The position numbers and the translations under genes are program-made. A DNA stretch of 64,000 nucleotides from NCBI GenBank assembly GCA_030149165.1, contig JASBRY010000009.1:434001-498000 (forward strand), given 5' to 3'. The stretch's first letter is position 1, and each line of letters opens with the position of its first letter. Below the pieces are notes generated by a model. The model was not told the origin of the DNA and ran no database searches. It was given only the letters and a program-made list of their open reading frames with translations. Shown here piece after piece: positions 1 through 8,714 of the stretch. The stretch comes from Phycisphaerales bacterium (lineage in GTDB: Bacteria; Planctomycetota; Phycisphaerae; Phycisphaerales; UBA1924).

Positions 1-542
1 ACTCCATCACCATCACCCCCGACACCCACCCCAAGCACGGCAACATCTGGCGCATCAACGCCACGCAAACCCTCCCGCGCCCGATCGAAGAAGTCTTCCC
101 CTTCTTCACCGACGCCTTCAACCTCGAACGCCTCACCCCCTCCTTCCTCGGATTCAAAGTCCTGGCCCCCAAACCCATCAAGATGCAGTCAGGGACCGTC
201 ATCAACTACACCCTCAAAATCCACCACATCCCCATCCGCTGGAAAACCACCATCCAGAACTGGGACCCACCCCACACCTTCGTCGACAACCAAGACAAAG
301 GCCCCTACACCCTCTGGCACCACACCCACACCTTCACCCCAACCGACGACGGCAACTCCACCCTTTGCGAGGACACCGTCCTCTACAAACCCAAAGGATG
401 GATCCTCGCGCCCATCGTCAACAAACTCTTCGTGCAGCGCGATGTCAAAAACATCTTCGAGTTCAGGTTCCAGCAGCTCGAATCCATCTTCCCGCCCCAA
501 GAAGCCAAAACAACCCTTGTACCCGAAGCCGTCCTGTCATAA
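1..542 (+). CDS. SRPBCC-family protein, N-terminus cut by window edge
   Basis: The frame is open from base 3 to the stop at 540-542, giving about 179 residues with no start inside the window. The visible part (NATQTLPRPIEEVFPFFTDA, then RLTPSFLGFKVLAP and later LCEDTVLYKPKGWILAP) has the spacing of SRPBCC/START-like ligand-binding proteins of the cyclase/dehydrase and cell-division-inhibitor-like type, which fold into a helix-grip hydrophobic pocket. No catalytic motif can be named and the ligand is unknown. The codons end mostly in C, as expected for plus-strand genes in this part of the window. The next gene starts 9 bases downstream, so the two may be co-transcribed. The family call is moderately firm; the function is not known. 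Confidence 0.7.
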   Translation, partial: SITITPDTHPKHGNIWRINATQTLPRPIEEVFPFFTDAFNLERLTPSFLGFKVLAPKPIKMQSGTVINYTLKIHHIPIRWKTTIQNWDPPHTFVDNQDKGPYTLWHHTHTFTPTDDGNSTLCEDTVLYKPKGWILAPIVNKLFVQRDVKNIFEFRFQQLESIFPPQEAKTTLVPEAVLS

Positions 543-551
543 AATGACCGT

Positions 552-866
552 GTGAGCAAGACCCCCTCCATCCCCAATCTCAATCAAGCCGCGATTCAAA
601 GCGCCGAGCAATGGGTGATCGAGTGCCCCAAGTGCCACCACGCCGCTCCCGCCATGGAGCGAGGCGTTTTTCGCGCGTGGGCATCAAGCAAAGGCAAACG
701 AATCCTGGCGCACTGCACCAACTGCAACAAACTCACCCTCGCCAAACTCACCAAGGACCCCGAGCGTGCCTACACACTCCGCATCGAAGAGATCGACCAA
801 CAGCTCGATCAAATCGAATCAGAGGAACGCGCTCAGTCCGGATCATCCGCACCGAGCATCAACTGA
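552..866 (+). CDS. Small zinc-ribbon-like hypothetical protein
   Basis: This 104-residue protein starts at GTG 552, nine bases after the preceding stop. Two Cys-x-x-Cys pairs (CPKC near residue 25 and CTNC near residue 57) are spaced like a zinc ribbon. The C-terminal third is acidic and probably helical (RIEEIDQQLDQIESEE). I do not recognise a named family. Its last 34 bases overlap, tail to tail, the end of rmuC on the opposite strand, so the two transcripts converge. A zinc-binding structural or regulatory role is an inference from the cysteine spacing alone. Confidence 0.6.
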   Translation: MSKTPSIPNLNQAAIQSAEQWVIECPKCHHAAPAMERGVFRAWASSKGKRILAHCTNCNKLTLAKLTKDPERAYTLRIEEIDQQLDQIESEERAQSGSSAPSIN

Positions 867-2233
867 TCCCCAGCCGTGAGCTGACGCAGATCTCCGCTCA
901 CATGCTTGGGTTCCACGAGCGACTTCGTGCTCTTCGCCCCCGCATCCTCAAACCGTCTCAGTGTCGGCATCATCCGCGAATCAATCGAACCCACCAGCTT
1001 GTTGTACCGATCCACCGACTGACGGATCGAATCCCCAAGCTTGCCCGCGTGCTCAAACGCTGTCGCCGCACGATCGTGCAGCTCTTTACCGAGTTCAAAC
1101 AGCGCCGCCGCTTGTTCCGAGAGCGCCTGCTCGCGCCACCCAACCGCCACCGCACGCAAGAGCCCGATCAGCGTGCTTGGGGATGCCAGGATCACCCCGT
1201 GCTGTGCCGCATCGTCAAGCAGATTCTGATTGCGCGACAACGCCGCATCAATGAAGTGATCCCCAGGCACAAACATCACCACAAACTCAGGTGAGCGTTC
1301 AAACAGCGCCCAGTACTTCTTGTCCGCGAGTTTCTTCACCTGATCAGCCGTGTGCTTCGCAAAGCGCTGCATGTGCATCTCGCGTTCTTCATCATCCGCC
1401 GCATTAACCGCCTCGATGTACGCGTTGATGTTCGCCTTCGCGTCCACCACAATCACCCGATCATTCGGGAGCGTCACCACCATGTCCGGACGCAGCAGGT
1501 TCCCATCCCCATCGCGCTCGGAGAACTGCTCATTGAAATCACAGTAGTCCGTCATCCCCGCGAGCTCCGCAACACGGCGCAGCTGGATCTCCCCATACCG
1601 TCCCCGAATCTCAGGACGCGACAACGCCCGTGTCAGCCGAGCCGTCTCTTCCTTGAGCGATTCATTGGACACACTCGACGCCTTGACCCGCTCGTCCAAC
1701 TGCGTCAACTGCTCTCGTGTCTTCCCCAGTGTCTCGCTGATGGGTTTGACCATCGCCTCGATCGCCTGCTTGCGCTGATCGAGTTCCTCTTTCGACGCCT
1801 TGCCCGCTTGCCCGAGCTGCTCGGACAAGAGCTTCGTCAACGCCTCCTGATTCGACTTGAGTGTCCGCGATCCGATCGCTTCAAACGCTTCCTTAAGTTG
1901 CGCCTCGTTCTTGATCAGTTCCTGCCGCGCGCGTTCCGCCGCGTCCAGCCGCTCCATGAACTCCGCGTTCTTGATGCTCAGCTCTGTGATCCGCGCCGTC
2001 TGCTGATCGACTTCTGACTCCAGCCCCACAACCTCACCCCGCGCCGATTCCAGTTCCCCAACCAGCCGCGCTCTTTCCCCTTCGAAATTCTCCAGCCGTG
2101 CGTTCGCGCCCGCGAGCTGCTCACTCAGCGATGATGATCGAGCCCGCTCCGCCGAAACCCCCTTGAGCAGGACCAATACGCCAACCCCAAGCCCCAACGC
2201 GATCAACCCAACAACAATCAGTGCGATTTCCAT
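833..2233 (-). CDS. rmuC: DNA recombination protein RmuC
   Basis: This 466-residue protein has one N-terminal membrane segment (about residues 3-23), a long coiled coil (about 25-190, with repeated ELESARGEV-type heptads) and the RmuC domain in the C-terminal half. That domain includes IRGRYGEIQLRRVAELAGM, the nuclease-like stretch VIVVDAKANINAYIEAV, and FVPGDHFIDAALSRN. RmuC is a membrane-anchored protein with a predicted PD-(D/E)xK fold that limits DNA inversions at short inverted repeats. Length and domain order are normal. The ATG at 2233 places the membrane segment directly at the N-terminus, which supports this start. The gene is read away from the potassium channel gene's stop, with 45 bases between them. 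Confidence 0.93.
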   Translation of the reverse strand: MEIALIVVGLIALGLGVGVLVLLKGVSAERARSSSLSEQLAGANARLENFEGERARLVGELESARGEVVGLESEVDQQTARITELSIKNAEFMERLDAAERARQELIKNEAQLKEAFEAIGSRTLKSNQEALTKLLSEQLGQAGKASKEELDQRKQAIEAMVKPISETLGKTREQLTQLDERVKASSVSNESLKEETARLTRALSRPEIRGRYGEIQLRRVAELAGMTDYCDFNEQFSERDGDGNLLRPDMVVTLPNDRVIVVDAKANINAYIEAVNAADDEEREMHMQRFAKHTADQVKKLADKKYWALFERSPEFVVMFVPGDHFIDAALSRNQNLLDDAAQHGVILASPSTLIGLLRAVAVGWREQALSEQAAALFELGKELHDRAATAFEHAGKLGDSIRQSVDRYNKLVGSIDSRMMPTLRRFEDAGAKSTKSLVEPKHVSGDLRQLTAGDQLMLGADDPD

Positions 2234-2278
2234 GTCAGGAGTATATCAGGGTAGCCATGCCGATGCGATCCAAGTCCT

Positions 2279-3988
2279 TTATGTCGACGCGATCCCATAC
2301 GCCTCGATAAACAACGACTCCGCCTCAGTCCCTCCCGCGAGCACCAGTTCCTGCCCCGCCTTCAAAACCGTCGTCGCCGTCGGAGTCGCGATCAACCCCT
2401 CCTCCGGATCACGGATCGCGATGATCGTGCACCCTGTCCGATCGCGGATCCCGCACTCCATCAGCGTTTGCCCACCAAGCGACTCAGGCACAGGCCTTCG
2501 GAACATCTCAAGCCCCTCCGCAACCGTCGCGATCCGATCACCCGTGAGCTGATTGAAGATGCTCGACGACCCCATCGACGCATACGAGTGCACGAAGTCA
2601 GCCCCCGCGCGATGCAGTGTCTCAATGTTCTGCTTGAGCGTCGATCGACAGATCAACTGCGCATCCTGTCGCACCGATCGACAATAGATCGTCAAGTAAA
2701 TATTGATGCTGTCATCATGCGATGTAATTAACACCGCCGGCGCCTCCATCAACCCCGCCTGCTTCAGTACCTCAGGATCCGTCGCATCCCCAACAACGAT
2801 CCGATCACGGAACTCGCCCGCACGGCGTGCCCTCTCCGGATCGAGCTCAACCGCTTTCCATTCAACACCCCTCCGAGAAAGCGCCGCCCCAGCCGCCGCC
2901 CCGACCTTCCCCCATCCGATGATCAGCACCGGATTGACCGAGACATTGTAAATCACAAACTCCTCGTCATAGTTCATGAGCTGCTCTTTGGTCCCCGCCA
3001 TCATCAGGATCGAGTATTCCGTCACCACCGTGTCCGCCATCGCAGGTTTAAACTCACCGCGATCCCATATCCCGATCACATTCACACCAAGCTCAGCAAG
3101 CCGATTCTCCGCGAGCGTCTTCCCCACCAAAGGCGTCTTGTGCGCGTTCGCCTCCGCGATCAACAAATGATCGATGTTTCCTACAACATGCGTTAACGCA
3201 TCACCGCCAACCATCCCGCGTGCCAGCGCCCGCCCCATCAGCTCCCCGAGCTGGAACACCTCAGTCGCCCCCGCGTGCTTGAGGATCGTCGTCGTGGTCT
3301 TGTTCGTTGAGATCGCCACGATCGGGACCTCCGGCGCTACCTGACGCGCCATGAACGCAACATTCGTATTGGTCACATCATCACTCGTCGCCGCGATCAG
3401 CGCCGCCGACTCCGCACGCGCCGCCGTATAAGTCGACACATGATCCAATGGCCCATACACCACGCGGACCCCCATGTCATGCAGATTCGACGCCTCCTCA
3501 AAGTCAGGCACAATCAACACATACCCAATCCCAGACTGCTCAAGCTTCGCGATCAGCTCCTCAGTCACCGCGTCATACCGAATCAGGATCACATGCCCCG
3601 AAGTCTCCTCCGCAACCTTCCTTGGAGTCCGAGCCGCCTCCACCGCGTCTACCCAAGGCGCATAGAAAAACTGAATGATCGTGAACGGCAACAACACCAA
3701 CAAGAAAACAATCCCCGTCGCCAGCACCAGCATCGAGAAAAACCGACCGAGATCACTCTCAAAGGTAATGTCCCCGAACCCCAGCGTGGACATCACCGTC
3801 AGTGTCCAGTAGAACCCAGTCATCCACGAGTGGTGCTGCCCCTCCATCTCCATGATCACATGGAACAAGATGCTGTACGCGATGATCAATCCCGTGAGCA
3901 CCAGGATGAACTTCATCAACGCCCGCACATTGCGCTGCGTCCGCCGTTCCTGGAAAAACACCATCATTTGAGAAGTACTGAATTTCAT
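2279..3988 (-). CDS. Two-TM potassium channel with two RCK (TrkA) modules
   Basis: The 569-residue protein has TM1 (about 22-46), a pore helix and selectivity filter TLGFGD at residues 68-73, and TM2 (about 83-108). Two cytoplasmic TrkA-N/TrkA-C modules follow. The second has a clear nucleotide-binding loop (LIIGWGKVGAAAG, followed by acidic VELD). The first has only HVILIRYDAV at the equivalent place and lacks the glycine motif, so it is probably structural. The architecture matches MthK/Kch-like channels with tandem RCK domains, gated by nucleotide or ions from the cytoplasm. GFGD in place of GYGD is a known variant of potassium-selective filters. It is probably a single-gene unit. Confidence 0.9.
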   Translation of the reverse strand: MKFSTSQMMVFFQERRTQRNVRALMKFILVLTGLIIAYSILFHVIMEMEGQHHSWMTGFYWTLTVMSTLGFGDITFESDLGRFFSMLVLATGIVFLLVLLPFTIIQFFYAPWVDAVEAARTPRKVAEETSGHVILIRYDAVTEELIAKLEQSGIGYVLIVPDFEEASNLHDMGVRVVYGPLDHVSTYTAARAESAALIAATSDDVTNTNVAFMARQVAPEVPIVAISTNKTTTTILKHAGATEVFQLGELMGRALARGMVGGDALTHVVGNIDHLLIAEANAHKTPLVGKTLAENRLAELGVNVIGIWDRGEFKPAMADTVVTEYSILMMAGTKEQLMNYDEEFVIYNVSVNPVLIIGWGKVGAAAGAALSRRGVEWKAVELDPERARRAGEFRDRIVVGDATDPEVLKQAGLMEAPAVLITSHDDSINIYLTIYCRSVRQDAQLICRSTLKQNIETLHRAGADFVHSYASMGSSSIFNQLTGDRIATVAEGLEMFRRPVPESLGGQTLMECGIRDRTGCTIIAIRDPEEGLIATPTATTVLKAGQELVLAGGTEAESLFIEAYGIAST

Positions 3989-4163
3989 GAACCAATAGCA
4001 TACGAGATTCAGCCCGCGTGCAGGCGATTCCCAGAATGATTCTCAACTCTGCTGCAATCCCGAGCCCAATAGCGAGCATCAAACCCACAAAAAAATGAAC
4101 AGGCGACACATCGGTGCCGCCCATTCAAGAGGGGGTCAGATTGAAATGAGCACGCCGACTCAA

Positions 4164-4820
4164 TCAGCGTCGTCTGCGTGCCACAAGCAGCCCCGCCGCT
4201 CCAAGCACCATCGCGCTGCCCGGAGTTGGGACGGCGCTCACGCGTGCATCACCAACATCCGCGCCAGTCAGATCCACCGATGCGAGCCCATTATCAAACA
4301 GGAACGACGCGAACTCACCAGACACCAGCAGGTTCGCCTCGATGGTCAACTGCGAACTATCCGCGATGACCAGCGAAGGTGCTTCGATATCAAAGAGGAT
4401 CGCCTCGATCCCAGTCGTGCTCTCAACAAAGAATCCGCTCCGGGAGTCTCCTACCCGCCCGGCGTCGAATGCGATCGTGAAGTTCCCGACCTCGACAGCG
4501 TCACCATTGAAGAACACCGAACCAGTGTGCTCGATCGTTCCAGAGAATGCACTCAAACCAGCGTCGTACGAGAATGTCGTCGGAAGCAGTGGGGCATCCA
4601 CACTGTTAATCCCGAACGCAACACTCCCGGCGCCCAAATCACCCGGCGCGATCACATCGGGAGAAACTGATGAAAGATCCAAGCTCGCCGCCGCAGAGAG
4701 CGTTGCAACATCCAGAAGAACATTCGTCTGTCCTCCTGTCACACCAAAGTCTTCCGCATGCGCAGCGCCCGCTGCGAGCAAGAGAGCACCAGCGACGCCG
4801 GTTGTATTTTTGATATTCAT
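4164..4820 (-). CDS. Secreted protein with PEP-CTERM-like C-terminus
   Basis: This 218-residue protein has a signal peptide (residues 1-22, ending AAGAAHA) and a C-terminal sorting signal: VPTPGSAMVLGAAGLL followed by a basic ARRRR tail. This is the Pro-containing motif, hydrophobic helix and Arg cluster typical of PEP-CTERM proteins cleaved by exosortase. The middle is beta-rich and acidic with no recognised domain. A strong ribosome-binding site (AGGAGG on the minus strand, plus-strand complement near 4829-4834) sits just upstream of the ATG at 4820. The protein is probably exported and surface-anchored or released. Its role is unknown, and no exosortase is seen in the window. Confidence 0.75.
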   Translation of the reverse strand: MNIKNTTGVAGALLLAAGAAHAEDFGVTGGQTNVLLDVATLSAAASLDLSSVSPDVIAPGDLGAGSVAFGINSVDAPLLPTTFSYDAGLSAFSGTIEHTGSVFFNGDAVEVGNFTIAFDAGRVGDSRSGFFVESTTGIEAILFDIEAPSLVIADSSQLTIEANLLVSGEFASFLFDNGLASVDLTGADVGDARVSAVPTPGSAMVLGAAGLLVARRRR

Positions 4821-5195
4821 GTTCAGTTCCTCCTAATAAGATGGCGCCCGCAATCTGACAATCGATCGCGAGCTGATACAACGAAAAGATCTCTCTATCT
4901 CTTTCGTGCGTCCCACGAGGAGCTGAATGTGCTCAGACCCGAGTTCGACTCGTTTCCCGAACCCGATGCACAGCCGTCAAGTTTTTTGACAATCCCGGAT
5001 TCAGATCCATAAGAGCCTGGATCACAAGCATTCCATGTCTCACTGTCGGAAGTCCCTCCCTGCCAACTTGGCACTCACACGCCTCGATCTGCCCCATCAC
5101 CCCAAATCCCGAGCACAAATTCCTCCAATTCCTCCCAAATTCGAACCCACAGAACCCCCCGAATCGGCACGCTCTTTGCCATACCTTCCCCCAGT
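4821..5195. other. 375-base intergenic region with divergent promoters
   Basis: No convincing gene lies here. The left end holds the AGGAGG ribosome-binding site of the minus-strand PEP-CTERM-like gene. TTGACA (4986-4991) and TAAGAG (5010-5015), with an 18-base spacer, make a plausible plus-strand sigma-70-type promoter for the receiver-like gene at 5196, leaving a leader of about 170 bases. The rest is C-rich and shows no strong repeat. Confidence 0.5.
4986..5015 (+). promoter_or_regulatory. Candidate sigma-70 promoter upstream of the receiver-like gene
   Basis: A perfect TTGACA -35 box at 4986-4991 is followed after 18 bases by TAAGAG, which matches TATAAT at three of six positions, including its first two bases. 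It points toward the receiver-like gene and groES. The weak -10 box and long leader make this only a candidate. Confidence 0.35.
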
Positions 5196-5696
5196 ATGGT
5201 GCGCGATCCCATCCATCCCGACCTTTCCACACCCAAGGGCGCCCCAGGAGGACGACTCCACCTCCTGCTTTCTCGCGCCGGCTGGCAACCAGACCCCTGG
5301 GTCGACCGCCTCCCCAGAATGCTCGAACCGATGGGGATCCAGTCCCACATCGCCCACAACGCCGACGCCGCCCAGCGAGTGATCGACCACAACCCGATCC
5401 ACATCGCCGTCGTCGACCTCGCCCTCCCGCTCGACTCAGCAATCGGCTCCCCCGCCGAGGAATCGGGACCGCGACTGCTCAATCTCCTCACCCGTCTCGC
5501 CTCACCACCCCCGATCGTGGTCATCAAGCGTAACCGAACCGCACGCGACGACATGCGTGAACTGAGCGCCGCCCTCCGCGCCGGCGCGTTCGCCGTCGTC
5601 GATCGCCCCAACGCACAGCGAGACCTCGAGTCCCTGCTCGAAGTCCTCCGCCGATGCCTCACCCGTCATTACCAAGGCCGCTGGCCCGGAGCATAA
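5196..5696 (+). CDS. Receiver-like (CheY-fold) protein with atypical active site
   Basis: This 166-residue protein reads as a response-regulator receiver fold. Strand 1 is RLHLLLSRAGW, the central strand carrying the usual phosphoacceptor position is IAVVDLALP, strand 4 is PPIVVIKRN and strand 5 is AGAFAVVDRP. The Asp in VVDLALP is present. The acidic pair expected at the end of strand 1 is missing (SRAGW), and the conserved Lys before Pro in strand 5 is replaced (VVDRP). Phosphorylation is therefore doubtful and it may act as a pseudoreceiver. There is no output domain. The ATG at 5196 has no good ribosome-binding site. It lies 123 bases upstream of groES on the same strand. Confidence 0.65.
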   Translation: MVRDPIHPDLSTPKGAPGGRLHLLLSRAGWQPDPWVDRLPRMLEPMGIQSHIAHNADAAQRVIDHNPIHIAVVDLALPLDSAIGSPAEESGPRLLNLLTRLASPPPIVVIKRNRTARDDMRELSAALRAGAFAVVDRPNAQRDLESLLEVLRRCLTRHYQGRWPGA

Positions 5697-5710
5697 CTCG
5701 TTACCAAACC

Positions 5711-5724
5711 CCGCAGCGATGCGG
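5711..5724 (+). promoter_or_regulatory. Small hairpin with GCGA tetraloop in the groES leader
   Basis: CCGCA (5711-5715) pairs with TGCGG (5720-5724) across GCGA, a GNRA-type tetraloop. It is the first of three successive hairpins between the receiver-like gene and groES. It is short on its own; its interest comes from the two larger hairpins that follow. Confidence 0.4.
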
Positions 5725-5732
5725 ATTCACAT

Positions 5733-5800
5733 AGGACCGCCTCTGCAGCGAAGGCTGCAGTCACAACCAGGAAACCCTCCGCGACGAAGGTCGCGGACTC
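5733..5800 (+). promoter_or_regulatory. Tandem structured repeat in the groES leader
   Basis: Two 32-base copies (5733-5764 and 5769-5800, 36-base period) each begin AGGA and contain a hairpin with loop GAAG. Hairpin A is CTGCAGC/GCTGCAG at 5743-5760. Hairpin B is TCCGCGAC/GTCGCGGA at 5778-5797. The loop and several flanking bases are identical in both copies, while three stem positions differ as compensated pairs (T-A to C-G, A-T to G-C, G-C to A-T). That pattern is expected for selected RNA structure. The element ends 8 bases before the groES ribosome-binding site (AAGGA, 5808-5812), so a role in groES expression is plausible. No CIRCE operator is present. Confidence 0.6.
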
Positions 5801-5819
5801 ATACAGCAAGGAACACACC

Positions 5820-6131
5820 ATGGCAACCAAAACCAAATCCAAAGTCGCCGTCCGCCCACTCCACGACAAAATCCTCGTCGAGCGCGACGCCGCACAAACC
5901 CAAACCTCCGCAGGCATCTACCTCCCAGAATCCGCGAGTGAGAAGCCACAGTTCGCAACCGTCCTCGCCGTCGGTCAAGGAACCATGTCCGACTCAGGAC
6001 AGCGCATCCCCCTCGATGTCAAAGTCGGAGACCGCATCATCCTCTCCAAGTGGGGCGGCACCGAACTCAAGCTCGACGGCGAAGAGTACCTCATCATCAA
6101 CAGCAGCGATGTCCTCGCGATCGTCGACTAA
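5820..6131 (+). CDS. groES: Co-chaperonin GroES
   Basis: This 103-residue GroES has the family's N-terminal strand (VRPLHDKILVERDAAQ), the mobile loop (TSAGIYLPESASEKPQ), the conserved VKVGDRIILSKWGGTE, and the ending LIINSSDVLAIVD. It forms the heptameric lid that closes the GroEL folding chamber in the cytoplasm. The mobile loop reads GIYLPE, in line with the GxxLP-type loop that contacts GroEL. The ATG at 5820 is preceded by AAGGA at 5808-5812. It is the first gene of a three-gene unit with a 72-residue ORF and groEL, and its leader carries tandem hairpins instead of a visible CIRCE element. Confidence 0.97.
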   Translation: MATKTKSKVAVRPLHDKILVERDAAQTQTSAGIYLPESASEKPQFATVLAVGQGTMSDSGQRIPLDVKVGDRIILSKWGGTELKLDGEEYLIINSSDVLAIVD

Positions 6132-6167
6132 CCGAGCAGCCATCTGTTATTCGAGCAAGGACACGCG

Positions 6168-6386
6168 ATGAACCAATCCCAACTCCGACAAGCACTCAAC
6201 GAACTCAACGGCGAACGCAACGCGCACTTCGCACTCGTTGGAATGCACGAAGCCGCATCCACACTCACCATCGCAAAGGCAATGCTCATCCCAGAAGAAA
6301 CAGACAAACTCGTCAAAGTCACCGACGGCCAATCCGTCTACATCATCGAAGCAGAACGAATCGCATACATCCGAATCGGACTCTAA
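6168..6386 (+). CDS. 72-residue hypothetical protein between groES and groEL
   Basis: A small protein (MNQSQLRQALNELNGERN at the start) lies in the groES-groEL gap, 36 bases after groES and 42 bases before the groEL start. AAGGA at about 6157-6161 lies 6 bases before the ATG. Codon use (mostly C-ending) matches its neighbours, so it looks genuinely translated. The N-terminal half is predicted helical. The C-terminal half (TDKLVKVTDGQSVYIIEAER, then IAYIRIGL) looks like three or four beta strands. I do not recognise a family. Its place suggests a chaperonin-linked function or co-regulation, which is inference. Confidence 0.7.
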   Translation: MNQSQLRQALNELNGERNAHFALVGMHEAASTLTIAKAMLIPEETDKLVKVTDGQSVYIIEAERIAYIRIGL

Positions 6387-8057
<1,671 letters not shown>

Positions 8058-8063
8058 GTCAAT

Positions 8064-8092
8064 TTGACCGGATTATGTTCGGATAATACAAT
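8064..8092 (+). promoter_or_regulatory. Strong sigma-70-type promoter of the TIR gene pair
   Basis: TTGACC (8064-8069), a 17-base spacer and TACAAT (8087-8092) each match consensus at five of six positions. The predicted start is near 8099, giving a leader of about 140 bases before the first gene at 8240. The promoter begins 7 bases after the groEL stop, so the pair has its own promoter instead of depending on readthrough. Confidence 0.65.
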
Positions 8093-8097
8093 ATTAT

Positions 8098-8125
8098 GGT
8101 ACTGCGTGCGAAAGCACCCAGTATC
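8098..8125 (+). ncRNA. 5' leader hairpin of the TIR gene pair
   Basis: GGTACTG and CAGTATC form a 7-pair stem (one G-U). A C-C mismatch follows, then GTGC/GCAC closed by a GAAA tetraloop. The hairpin starts at the predicted transcription start, so it would cap the 5' end of the mRNA, where it could stabilise the transcript or bind a regulator. It is a structural observation, not an identified RNA family. Confidence 0.4.
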
Positions 8126-8239
8126 ACTTGAATGAACATCATTTATCGAGCCTCTTTGCAGAAGAGTTACCAGATTCGATTCGTACACACATGGGGCGCT
8201 TCCTGATAGGGAAGGTCCCTTTTAAATGGAGTTATAGTT

Positions 8240-8698
8240 ATGGCAAAAAATGAAAAACGAAAAGGAGCAGAGGCATTTGGAGATCTACTTGCATTGCTAG
8301 AACCTATGGAATCTGCAGAACGAGCTAGATTGATCGATAGTGTTCTGGTTTTTTTGGGAGATCCTAAAGTAGCTACTGAAGATCCAAGTGGTGGAGGGGG
8401 TAATGAACGGAAGCGGTCCACAAAGATTGGCACACTGGCTAAATACATTCGTGATTGTGGAGCTGAGGATAAACCAAGTTTGAGGATGTTGGCTGTAGCA
8501 AGTTGGCTCCATGCCAAAGGGAATGACCAGATCGCTTTGTCTGATGTTACGAAGGCGATTACAGATGCGAAACAAAAGAGATTGAGCAATCCAAGTGCGT
8601 TTTTGAAGAGTAATACATCTGCTGGGTATATTGAGGGTAACAGTGATAGTTTTTATGTTACCGATGAGGGGCGTGAAAAACTAGGTTTGTCTGACTGA
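8240..8698 (+). CDS. Winged-helix-like hypothetical protein, first gene of the TIR pair
   Basis: The 152-residue protein starts at ATG 8240 with GGAG upstream. Residues 1-45 are a charged helical region (EAFGDLLALLEPMESAERAR). A basic, Gly-rich linker follows, then a helical C-terminal domain ending in a wing-like strand (NSDSFYVTDEGREKLGL) typical of winged-helix proteins. The gene is AT-rich with T- and A-ending codons, unlike the C-ending codons on both sides. It is followed after 16 bases by a TIR-like gene whose N-terminal domain has the same helix-then-wing layout. I do not recognise a family. It may sense or restrain the TIR protein; that is inference from pairing. Confidence 0.7.
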   Translation: MAKNEKRKGAEAFGDLLALLEPMESAERARLIDSVLVFLGDPKVATEDPSGGGGNERKRSTKIGTLAKYIRDCGAEDKPSLRMLAVASWLHAKGNDQIALSDVTKAITDAKQKRLSNPSAFLKSNTSAGYIEGNSDSFYVTDEGREKLGLSD

Positions 8699-8714
8699 TT
8701 GAAGAAGGATTCTT

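Noticed and set aside
611-1294. Long plus-strand ORF across the rmuC region
   Set aside because: Arg/His-rich shadow of rmuC codons; no recognisable protein.
5040-5820. CIRCE-type (TTAGCACTC) heat-shock operator upstream of groES
   Set aside because: Only a TTGGCACTC half-like string near 5068 was seen, with no inverted partner at the right spacing, so I do not call it.
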